Shown here one piece after another: positions 1-5,082 of a DNA stretch of 5,082 bases (its first letter is position 1; every line of letters begins with the position of its first letter). The position numbers and the translations under genes were made by a program. Origin of the DNA: Candidatus Kuenenia stuttgartensis (GTDB lineage Bacteria > Planctomycetota > Planctomycetia > Isosphaerales > Isosphaeraceae); assembly GCA_945874095.1 (NCBI GenBank), contig CAMCFM010000362.1:1-5082 (forward strand). Direction: 5' to 3'. The notes beneath the pieces were generated by a model. That model saw only the letters and a program-made list of their open reading frames with translations. It was not told the DNA's origin and did not search any database.

Positions 1-1040
1 GTGGAGTCGTTCACCAGAACTCCGCCCAGGGTTCTGCCGAAGTGGCTGGAGACGTTCATGTAGGCATAAAAGGCGCCGTCCGGTGGTACGCAAGTCACTC
101 CTGGAAGAGTTTTAATGCGTTCCAGAACGTAAGCCCGGCGCTCGACAAACGCGGCCTTCATCTTGGCCACGTCGTCCTGAGGGCCATTGATGGCTTCCAG
201 AGCGGCCCATTGGCTGACAGAGCATGGGTTGGAGGTCTCCTGACTCTGCAAATCGCCCATGAACTTGGCGACCGATTCGGGGGAAACGGACCAACCGATC
301 CTCCAGCCTGTCATGGCATAAGACTTGGATACGCCAGAGATTGTGATGGTGCGGTCGGCCAGACCAGGACGAAGAGTGGAGAAGATGTAGGACTGGGCGT
401 CGCCGTAGGTCAGGGCCTCATAGATTTCGTCCGACAAAACGCCTACGTTGGTCTCAAGCACAGCGTCGGCAAGGGCTTCCATCTCGGCTTTGGTGTAAAC
501 GGAGCCGGTAGGGTTCGAAGGGCTGTTGATCATCAAGAGCTTGGAGCGGGGAGTTACGGCATTGCGGAACTGCTGGGCGGTCATCTTGAAGCCCTGACTT
601 TCAGGGCAGTCGACCAGCACGGGAGTGGCTCCGGTGAGTCGAACGAGGTCGGCATAGCTGACCCAGTAAGGGGCAGGAATGATGACCTCGTCGCCGGGAC
701 CTGTGACGGCCATAAGTGCATTGTGAATCGAATGTTTGGCGCCGTTGGAGACGATCACCTGAGCCATTTTGGTGGGCAGGCCACGGCTGGTGTAGTGGGC
801 GGCCAGAGCTTCGCGGAGTTCAGGCATCCCGGCAGGGGGTGTGTAGTGGGTCTGGCCATCCCTCATGGCTTTGATGGCGGCTTCCTGAATGTTGAGGGGG
901 GTGTTGAAGTCCGGTTCGCCGAGTGCAAAGTCCATGACATTGACGCCTTGGCCTTTGAGCTTTTTGGCGGCGGCACCCATGGCCAGAGTCGCTGAGGGAG
1001 CAATCAGTTTGGAACGCTCTGCAAGAGTCAAAATCGCCAT
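1..1040 (-). CDS. aspC: Aspartate aminotransferase, class I/subgroup Ib (3' end cut off by window edge)
   Basis: PLP-dependent cytoplasmic enzyme that moves an amino group between aspartate and 2-oxoglutarate, giving oxaloacetate and glutamate. Reading the minus strand from the ATG at 1040 gives 346 open residues with no stop before the edge; the family is about 390-400 long, so roughly 50 C-terminal residues are missing, including the second substrate-carboxylate arginine. Visible family motifs in order: GEPDF at 41-45, THYTPPAG at 64-71, PYWVSY at 124-129 (aromatic stacking on PLP), NSPSNPTG at 172-179 (Asn176), SDEIYE at 203-208 (Asp204 and Tyr207), and SGVSKSYAMTGWRIGW at 235-250 with the Schiff-base Lys239 and Arg247. 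The pattern closely follows the Thermus-type subgroup Ib enzymes as I remember them. The start fits the usual N-terminus just before the conserved PSAT segment (residues 15-18). No strong ribosome binding site is seen. Some subgroup Ib members also accept other substrates such as prephenate, so exact specificity is not fixed by sequence. Confidence 0.93.
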   Translation of the reverse strand, partial: MAILTLAERSKLIAPSATLAMGAAAKKLKGQGVNVMDFALGEPDFNTPLNIQEAAIKAMRDGQTHYTPPAGMPELREALAAHYTSRGLPTKMAQVIVSNGAKHSIHNALMAVTGPGDEVIIPAPYWVSYADLVRLTGATPVLVDCPESQGFKMTAQQFRNAVTPRSKLLMINSPSNPTGSVYTKAEMEALADAVLETNVGVLSDEIYEALTYGDAQSYIFSTLRPGLADRTITISGVSKSYAMTGWRIGWSVSPESVAKFMGDLQSQETSNPCSVSQWAALEAINGPQDDVAKMKAAFVERRAYVLERIKTLPGVTCVPPDGAFYAYMNVSSHFGRTLGGVLVNDS

Positions 1041-1154
1041 GTCACTTTGCCCATCTGCACAATTGGGAGGATCAGAAATCGGCTCGAGTTCCGATAGTAG
1101 AGAGCCAGTTGGGTTGGTGCCCGTTGCTCTCAGAATTTCGCCGGAACCAGAAGT

Positions 1155-1163
1155 ATCATAACA
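1155..1163 (-). promoter_or_regulatory. Candidate extended -10 promoter for the aminotransferase gene
   Basis: Read on the minus strand the bases are TGT-TATGAT, an extended -10 (TGN followed by a 5/6 match to TATAAT). Transcription would begin near 1148, leaving a leader of about 108 bases before the ATG at 1040. No good -35 box lies 16-18 bases upstream, which extended -10 promoters can do without. Seen in sequence; promoter function is inferred. Confidence 0.3.
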
Positions 1164-1177
1164 AAAGGTGTGCGAGT

Positions 1178-1185
1178 CTCGCGAG
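1178..1185. repeat. 8-bp palindrome within tandem GCGAGTC copies
   Basis: CTCGCGAG is a perfect palindrome formed where two GCGAGTC copies (1172-1178 and 1181-1187) meet with two bases between them; a further CGAGTC lies at 1195-1200. It would sit around -30 to -37 of the proposed minus-strand promoter, a position typical of a repressor or activator site. Operator function is only an inference. Confidence 0.25.
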
Positions 1186-1556
1186 TCCTGAAAACGAGTC
1201 TAACAGTTGGAAGAAGAGATTTGAGGGAAAAGATCCGAGGTTTTTCGAGATGGATCGGAAAGATCCGGCGATGGCTCTAACTTGGTTAATCTGGGTGATG
1301 CATGCTAATTTTGATGATTACGCAGACTTCAGGTCGGTGATATAGAGAAGGATCTTTCGGAAATTTCTACGGGATCGTTTGAATTTGACGTAATAGGGAG
1401 TAAACTCAAGTGAAGATCGGGAAGCTAGGCAGCATGAGTTCATTCTAGTGATAAACACCGCCTGAGTGAATTGCGTTGTCTGCGAAAGAACGGGGTCGAA
1501 CAGCGACCTGGACGGCATCTATGAGAGGTATCGAGTCCGGCTCAAATTCCAATTTC

Positions 1557-1565
1557 TGGTAAAAT
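1557..1565 (+). promoter_or_regulatory. Candidate extended -10 promoter for fabF-like gene
   Basis: The bases TGG-TAAAAT give a TGN extension plus a 5/6 match to TATAAT. A start of transcription near 1572 would leave a leader of about 26 bases, just enough to contain the GAGG at 1582-1585 before the ATG at 1598. No clear -35 box is present. Its position supports it; it is not proven. Confidence 0.35.
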
Positions 1566-1597
1566 GAGTCAACTCCCGTTTGAGGCGAGTCACACCC

Positions 1598-2887
1598 ATG
1601 CGTCGCGTGGTGATAACAGGACTAGGTATCGTGGCGCCAAATGGAATTGGCAAGACGGCGTTCACCGAGTCGATTCTCGAGGGTCGTTCGGGAGTGTCTC
1701 GCATTGAATCATTCGACACCAGTGGTCATCGCATCAAGATCGCTGGTGAGATCAAATCGTTCGACGTTGTGCCCTATCTGGGCGATCAGCGGAAGAGCGA
1801 AAAGGTGATGAGTCGGGCGGTAAAATTCGCAGTCGGGGCAGCTGCTCTGGCGGTGGACGATTCCGGGCTTGAGACCTCAAAACTCGTTCCCGAACGGTTT
1901 GGGATCTGTATGGGCACCGGCATCACGCCGATGGAAATCCGCGAATTGGCCCGGCCGATATCCGACAGCATGGGCGAGGACGGCGTTTTTGATCTGGGGC
2001 GATATGCGTCGGCCCAGGCTGAGTCGATCTTCCCACTCTGGCTGCTCAGGCATTTGCCGAACATGGCGGCCGCTCATATGTCGATACTGCATCAGGCGAT
2101 GGGGCCGAATAATACGATTGTGACGGCCTGTGCCGCAGGAACTCAGGCTGTGGGCGAGGCGTTTCGTCTGATCCAGCGGGGCGATGCCGATTATATGCTA
2201 GCCGGTGGCTGCGATAGCCGACTTGATCCGCTTATGCTGGTGGCCTATGACGCCATGAAGACGGTGAGCGGCAGCGACCGCCCTCCAGGCGAAGTTTCCC
2301 GCCCGTTCGACGGCGAGCGAGACGGCTTTGTGATGGGCGAAGGGGCCGCTGTTTTGATGCTCGAAAGCCTCCAGTCAGCCAAACGCCGCAAGGCCAAGAT
2401 TTATGCGGAAGTGACTGGCTATGGGTCGTCGTTCGATGCCTATGGGATCACCCGTCCTGAGCCGGAAGGCAAGGGAGCGGCTCTTTCGATGCACGCTGCA
2501 CTGCGGGAAGCCAAGCTCGATCCTGCCCATATCAACTACATTAACGCCCACGGGACATCCACCCGTCTGAACGACATTATGGAGACCAACGCCGTCAAGC
2601 GAGTGTTCGGTCACCGAGCCGGCCAGATCCCGATGAGTTCCCAGAAGTCGATGGTGGGCCACCTGATCGGCGCCTCCGGCGCCCTTGAAGCAGCCGCCAC
2701 GGCGATCACTTTGGACATGGGCGTGATTCCTCCGACAATCAACCAAACGACCCGCGACCCGTCTTGCGACCTTGACTATGTCCCAAACATTGCCCGAGAG
2801 CGGAAGGTGGATACAGCCATCACCAACAGCTTCGGTTTCGGCGGTCAAAACGCTTCCCTGATCCTTCGGAGACTGATCCGGGCCTGA
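1598..2887 (+). CDS. fabF: Beta-ketoacyl-[acyl-carrier-protein] synthase II-like (FabF family)
   Basis: Condensing enzyme that joins malonyl-ACP to an acyl chain, releasing CO2, in fatty acid (or a fatty-acid-like) elongation in the cytoplasm; thiolase fold, normally a homodimer. The 429-residue protein opens with MRRVVITGLGIVAPNG, the classic family N-terminus, so I start at the ATG at 1598 rather than an in-frame TTG at 1580; GAGG at 1582-1585 lies 12 bases upstream. Nucleophile Cys178 sits in TACAAGT, His318 in NAHGTST, Lys350 and His355 in QKSMVGH, and the gating loop is NSFGFGGQN at 410-418. Spacings among Cys, His, Lys and His (140, 172, 177) equal those recalled for E. coli FabF (C163, H303, K335, H340). 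Between about residues 112 and 155 it carries roughly 14 extra residues. The gene stands alone, with no acpP or fabG beside it, so it may be the housekeeping enzyme or a specialised paralogue. Probably transcribed singly and ended by the hairpin at 2989-3014. Confidence 0.93.
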   Translation: MRRVVITGLGIVAPNGIGKTAFTESILEGRSGVSRIESFDTSGHRIKIAGEIKSFDVVPYLGDQRKSEKVMSRAVKFAVGAAALAVDDSGLETSKLVPERFGICMGTGITPMEIRELARPISDSMGEDGVFDLGRYASAQAESIFPLWLLRHLPNMAAAHMSILHQAMGPNNTIVTACAAGTQAVGEAFRLIQRGDADYMLAGGCDSRLDPLMLVAYDAMKTVSGSDRPPGEVSRPFDGERDGFVMGEGAAVLMLESLQSAKRRKAKIYAEVTGYGSSFDAYGITRPEPEGKGAALSMHAALREAKLDPAHINYINAHGTSTRLNDIMETNAVKRVFGHRAGQIPMSSQKSMVGHLIGASGALEAAATAITLDMGVIPPTINQTTRDPSCDLDYVPNIARERKVDTAITNSFGFGGQNASLILRRLIRA

Positions 2888-2892
2888 TCCGG
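2873..2892 (+). repeat. Tandem 9-bp direct repeat across the fabF-like stop codon
   Basis: CTGATCCGG occurs at 2873-2881 and again at 2884-2892, an 11-base period; the second copy contains the TGA stop at 2885-2887. A shorter CTGATCC lies at 2858-2864 and CTGATCGG near 2945. It may be chance or a small slippage duplication; no function is evident. Confidence 0.35.
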
Positions 2893-2961
2893 AACGGTGG
2901 ACTTCAGGAGGGATTTATCCAATTTTAGACGCAACCCGCTGTTCCTGATCGGCGGATCGGC

Positions 2962-2967
2962 TACAAT
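2962..2967 (+). promoter_or_regulatory. Weak -10 candidate upstream of the small cytochrome gene
   Basis: TACAAT matches TATAAT at 5 of 6 positions, but no -35 box is found at normal spacing and there is no TG extension. If used, transcription would start near 2974 and run straight into the hairpin at 2989-3014, so either the site is not a promoter or the hairpin would act as an attenuator. Confidence 0.15.
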
Positions 2968-2988
2968 AAGTTATAGAAGTTCGTATTC

Positions 2989-3014
2989 AGAGGGGCGGGC
3001 AACCGCCTCTTTTT
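2989..3014 (+). terminator. Rho-independent terminator with GCAA tetraloop
   Basis: AGAGG (2989-2993) pairs with CCTCT (3006-3010) and CGG (2996-2998) with CCG (3003-3005); two G bases (2994-2995) bulge out and the loop is GCAA, a stable GNRA tetraloop. Ts run from 3010 to 3014. It lies 102 bases after the fabF-like stop and 46 bases before the next start, so it most likely ends the fabF-like transcript. Confidence 0.65.
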
Positions 3015-3045
3015 CAAGTCTCTCGCTGATGACTTTTACAGGACG

Positions 3046-3051
3046 AAAGGG
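3046..3051 (+). promoter_or_regulatory. Ribosome binding site of the small cytochrome gene
   Basis: AAAGGG lies 8 bases before the ATG at 3060, with an additional AGGA at 3040-3043. This is the clearest Shine-Dalgarno signal in the window, and it fixes the start of the cytochrome gene. Confidence 0.55.
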
Positions 3052-3059
3052 CAATTCCC

Positions 3060-3494
3060 ATGAACCGCATCCATTGGAAAAGTATCTCCCGGCTAGCACT
3101 GGCACTAGTTCTAACCGCATCTGGTATCATTGTTTATCAAGCTCAGGCCCAGCAGGACGATCTGATTGGCCGGAAAGCCAAGCGGTCGACTTTTATGAAG
3201 ATGAAGCTCGAATATTCCAAAAATTTGCTCGAAGCGCTCACCACAGAGAACTATGATAAGATCCAGTCCAACGCCAAGGCGCTTAAAGCCATGTCACTGG
3301 CGGCCGAGTGGGAAGTGGCCGAAATCCCGAGCGTTCAAGAATATCTGACCTATTCCACTGATTTTCAGAGACTGTGCGACGACCTCTCGAAAGCGGCTGA
3401 AAGAAAGAGTATCGACGGTGTGACTCTCGGCTTTACCCAGCTCACCATCAACTGCGTAAAGTGCCACCAGTTTGTCAGGTTCAAGAAAGACTGA
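3060..3494 (+). CDS. Exported class II cytochrome c (cytochrome c'-like)
   Basis: A 144-residue exported heme protein. Residues 1-30 form a signal peptide: basic start (MNRIHWKSISR), a hydrophobic core (LALALVLTASGIIV) and a likely cleavage after AQA at 28-30. The mature part of about 114 residues is mostly helical by appearance and ends with one heme-attachment motif, CVKCH at 132-136, eight residues before the C-terminus. A lone CXXCH close to the C-terminus of a small helical protein is the hallmark of class II cytochromes (c', c556), which are four-helix bundles in the periplasm; class I cytochromes carry it near the N-terminus. His136 would be the proximal ligand. Met46 or Met48 in the first mature helix (RSTFMKMKLEYSKNLL) could be the distal ligand, as in c556, but this is inference. 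Its partner is unknown; roles in the family include electron transfer and NO binding. A second cytochrome-containing gene follows 224 bases downstream. Confidence 0.85.
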   Translation: MNRIHWKSISRLALALVLTASGIIVYQAQAQQDDLIGRKAKRSTFMKMKLEYSKNLLEALTTENYDKIQSNAKALKAMSLAAEWEVAEIPSVQEYLTYSTDFQRLCDDLSKAAERKSIDGVTLGFTQLTINCVKCHQFVRFKKD

Positions 3495-3512
3495 CGACCC
3501 TGAAACAAGGCC

Positions 3513-3587
3513 AGATTCCATGCAGATCAGTCAGCAGAGGAGCCGCTCACAGCTTTGATCGACTGACGAGTCCGTTTCATGGAATTT
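3513..3587. repeat. Inverted repeat after the small cytochrome gene
   Basis: ATTCCATG (3515-3522) is the exact reverse complement of CATGGAAT (3578-3585); with a G-T pair and an A-T pair added outside, the stem reaches 10 pairs (3513-3522 with 3578-3587). Inside, TCAGTC (3527-3532) can pair with GACTGA (3561-3566). A run of five Ts follows at 3593-3597. It could be a branched terminator-like RNA fold for the cytochrome transcript, but the 55-base gap between outer arms makes this uncertain. Confidence 0.3.
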
Positions 3588-3620
3588 CGCCATTTTTAAT
3601 CACTCTCAAGCTCTTTCTGA

Positions 3621-3667
3621 TCCATCATCTCTGGATAGTGGATGTGGTTCGATCGTATGATGATGGA
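3621..3667. repeat. Perfect 9-bp inverted repeat, possible operator
   Basis: TCCATCATC (3621-3629) and GATGATGGA (3659-3667) are exact reverse complements separated by 29 bases. The right arm overlaps the proposed -10 box (3656-3661) and the left arm lies just upstream of the proposed -35 box. No T run follows, so it is not a simple terminator. An operator or a DNA-looping pair of half-sites is one reading; chance is another. Confidence 0.3.
3632..3661 (+). promoter_or_regulatory. Candidate sigma70-type promoter for the cytochrome/peptidase-like gene
   Basis: TGGATA at 3632-3637 (4/6 to TTGACA) and TATGAT at 3656-3661 (5/6 to TATAAT) are 18 bases apart. Transcription would start near 3668, giving a leader of about 50 bases before the ATG at 3719. 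It sits within the inverted repeat at 3621-3667. Match quality is moderate, so this is tentative. Confidence 0.3.
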
Positions 3668-3718
3668 GCAGCCTGACGACTCTCACTTTGGACTCTCCAT
3701 TCAAAATCAATCACGACC

Positions 3719-5082
3719 ATGACACCTATCAGTTTTTATCAATCATTACGAAAAATACTCATCGCTTTTCCCGCGTTTTCTCCCGTATTGGCAAACGCTC
3801 AAACCACAGCAAGCCCATCTGGTAATCCCCCGATTCTCTTTGGCCGCGATATTGCTCCCGTTCTGGTGGCGAATTGCATTGAATGTCACGACGATACCCG
3901 CAAACGTGGCGGTCTCTCCATGATGACTCCAGCCAAGCTCACCACAGGCGGTGAAACCGGCCCTGTCATTCAGCCCGGCAAGCCCGACGAAAGCCTTCTG
4001 GTACGCCACATCAGGGGCGACGAACAACCCCAGATGCCGAACGGCCGCCGTCCGCTCGCTGACACCACCATTGAAACCATCGCCCAATGGGTCTCTGCCG
4101 GCGCAAAGCTCGACGACGGCCAGTCCGCTTCATCTACAATCGCAAGTCTGGCATGGACTCCGGAACGGATGACTCGCGACCGTCTCTCCCGACTCTCGAC
4201 CGACGATCGCCTGAAAACCGAGACCGCTGAACTGGCCCGGATCATGGCAGGAATTCGCCCGACTCAATCCGAAGATGATGCAAAAACCATTGCAACCAGC
4301 GATCATTTTGCCACCGTGGGTGTCACCGATTCGACACTTCGCAAAAGCCTTCTGGGAAGCCTTGAAAAGGCTCGGACAGAGCTTTTGGAATTACTGCAAC
4401 CGCCCGCCGATCACCCTCTTCAAAACAAGGGCAGAACTCTTCTTTTTGTATTTCTAAAACCGGCCGAATTCGTGGAATTTCAGCGACAGAATGGATTTGA
4501 ATCCACGGATACATCAAGCCCGGTGATCGGTCGTTTGACAGGCTCCTGGCCGATCATGGCCATTTTGGTCAAACCGGAATCGCTCGAACCCATGACTCCA
4601 AAGAAGTCGCGATCCAAATCCGTCAAGAATAAAAAACAGGCTGAAGCTGAAGTTTCATTTCAATCGGCTGATGCATTGGCGGCACTTGCGTTGACTCAAT
4701 CTGCGATTGAATCCTATCCAAAAGCCCCAGCATGGCTGAAAATGGGTCTTGCATATGTCAAAGCCCGCGAATTTGACCGCGACGATTCCTATTACACCAG
4801 CCTCAGAAATCAAGCCAGAGAACTCGGCCCCCGCAAGCTCTCAGGCGATTGGGATCAACGCTCTGGCCTGTTCTTAAAAGACCAGCTCCCACCGCAAGTC
4901 ACCCTCCCATTATCCTATTCATTGATAGACTGGTTAAAATCCACCCAGCCCCGCCGATTCCCTGAATTTATTCGCGAAATGACAGCCGGCGAATCGGCCC
5001 TGGATCCCACCCTCACAAAATACTGGAACCTGAACCGTCAGGGATTCCTCACAAACTGGACCGCCTACATGCTCCGTGGCGG
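3719..5082 (+). CDS. Exported PSCyt1-type cytochrome c domain fused to a degenerate Peptidase_MA-like region (3' end cut off)
   Basis: The ATG at 3719 is the first start after an in-frame TGA at 3674, and the frame stays open for 454 residues to the edge; no clear ribosome binding site precedes it. Residues 1-27 look like a signal peptide (SLRKILIAFPAFSPVLANAQ). Residues 40-130 match the planctomycete cytochrome c pattern: FGRDIAPVL, heme motif CIECH at 53-57, GGLSM, GGETGPVIQPGKPDESLL, QMP with Met106 as likely sixth ligand, and IAQWVSAGA. After a linker, residues about 192-255 (TSDHFATVG... then RTLLFVFLKPAEFVEFQ), 320-350 (LALTQ... AWLKMGLAYV) and 398-454 (SYSLIDWLK... FLTNWTAYML) follow the order seen in Peptidase_MA-type gluzincins. 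Where these have HExxH and a downstream glutamate, this protein has LALTQ (323-327) and Met342, so zinc proteolysis is unlikely. A lysine-rich stretch (294-307) interrupts the region. The cytochrome part is firm; the peptidase relationship is read by eye and less certain. Confidence 0.8.
   Translation, partial: MTPISFYQSLRKILIAFPAFSPVLANAQTTASPSGNPPILFGRDIAPVLVANCIECHDDTRKRGGLSMMTPAKLTTGGETGPVIQPGKPDESLLVRHIRGDEQPQMPNGRRPLADTTIETIAQWVSAGAKLDDGQSASSTIASLAWTPERMTRDRLSRLSTDDRLKTETAELARIMAGIRPTQSEDDAKTIATSDHFATVGVTDSTLRKSLLGSLEKARTELLELLQPPADHPLQNKGRTLLFVFLKPAEFVEFQRQNGFESTDTSSPVIGRLTGSWPIMAILVKPESLEPMTPKKSRSKSVKNKKQAEAEVSFQSADALAALALTQSAIESYPKAPAWLKMGLAYVKAREFDRDDSYYTSLRNQARELGPRKLSGDWDQRSGLFLKDQLPPQVTLPLSYSLIDWLKSTQPRRFPEFIREMTAGESALDPTLTKYWNLNRQGFLTNWTAYMLRG

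Larger units (their letters stand above)
1041..1597. other. Long divergent non-coding region
   Basis: This 557-base stretch separates the minus-strand aminotransferase from the plus-strand ketoacyl synthase. It is visibly more AT-rich than the flanking genes. It holds one promoter candidate at each end, the palindrome CTCGCGAG at 1178-1185 inside tandem GCGAGTC copies (1172-1178 and 1181-1187), and a small hairpin (GGATC at 1252-1256, GATCC at 1262-1266) with no T run. Short open frames exist on both strands, but none shows a recognisable motif, a good ribosome binding site or coding-like composition. From about 1270 to 1550 I see nothing I can name. Confidence 0.6.

Noticed and set aside
112..294. 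60-codon minus-strand frame
   Set aside because: It overlaps the aminotransferase on the same strand in a different frame; the real frame there carries conserved family sequence.
42..995. Long plus-strand open frame of 317 codons
   Set aside because: It is antisense to the aminotransferase, whose minus-strand reading shows every family motif; the plus-strand protein is Gly/His/Val-rich with no recognisable domain.
1252..1266. Hairpin GGATC-GGAAA-GATCC as a terminator
   Set aside because: Only five base pairs and no T run on either strand directly after the stem; it also lies upstream of both flanking genes.
1318..1518. 66-codon minus-strand frame in the divergent spacer
   Set aside because: No ribosome binding site, no recognisable motif or membrane/signal pattern, and an atypical composition; nothing beyond being open supports it.
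1580..1597. Upstream TTG start for the FabF-like gene
   Set aside because: It would add six residues (MRRVTP) before the standard family N-terminus MRRVVITGLG, and has no ribosome binding site at proper spacing.
2375..2848. 157-codon minus-strand frame
   Set aside because: Antisense shadow of the FabF-like gene, which has full catalytic motifs across the same bases.
3491..3590. Hammerhead ribozyme core (CTGACGA matches CUGANGA at 3491-3497 and 3563-3569)
   Set aside because: The first copy is followed by GAAAC but with only four bases between and no stem II. The second has a short TCC/GGA stem but no GAAA after it. Neither can form the hammerhead core.
3461..3676. 71-codon plus-strand frame after the small cytochrome
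   Set aside because: It begins inside the cytochrome gene in another frame, shows no family features, and covers the inverted repeats of the spacer.
4323..4517. Minus-strand frame within the cytochrome/peptidase-like gene
   Set aside because: Antisense to a long continuous open frame with a signal peptide and heme domain; no independent support.

Overview
The window looks like a piece of a planctomycete chromosome (order Planctomycetales; genus not determinable). The strongest pointer is the gene at the right edge: it starts with an exported c-type cytochrome domain of the Planctomycete-type PSCyt1 style (CIECH heme motif, a GGL segment, GGETGPVIQPG, a QMP methionine, a WVSAGA ending). The base composition is moderately GC-rich, intergenic regions are long, and Shine-Dalgarno signals are mostly weak, which fits.

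Layout, left to right. (1) 1-1040, minus strand: the first 346 residues of a fold-type I, subgroup Ib aspartate aminotransferase; its C-terminus lies beyond the left edge. (2) 1041-1597: a 557-base non-coding divergent region with a candidate extended -10 promoter for each flanking gene and a small palindrome, but no convincing gene. (3) 1598-2887, plus: a complete FabF-like beta-ketoacyl-ACP synthase with an intact Cys-His-His active site. (4) 2888-3059: a short spacer holding a GNRA-capped hairpin followed by a T run, a probable terminator. (5) 3060-3494, plus: a small exported class II (cytochrome c'-like) cytochrome with its heme motif near the C-terminus. (6) 3495-3718: a spacer with two inverted repeats, a thrice-repeated heptamer and a promoter candidate. 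(7) 3719 to the right edge, plus: an exported two-part protein, an N-terminal PSCyt1-type cytochrome c domain joined to a region that reads like a Peptidase_MA-type (gluzincin) domain whose zinc-binding and catalytic residues are all replaced.

The aminotransferase and the ketoacyl synthase are metabolic enzymes read from opposite sides of one regulatory region. The two cytochromes on the right both carry export signals and would act outside the cytoplasmic membrane. They are separated by 224 bases and may or may not share a function. Nothing shows that the four genes form one pathway. The most unusual item is the cytochrome c / degenerate peptidase fusion. No tRNA, rRNA, CRISPR array, insertion sequence or phage feature was seen.
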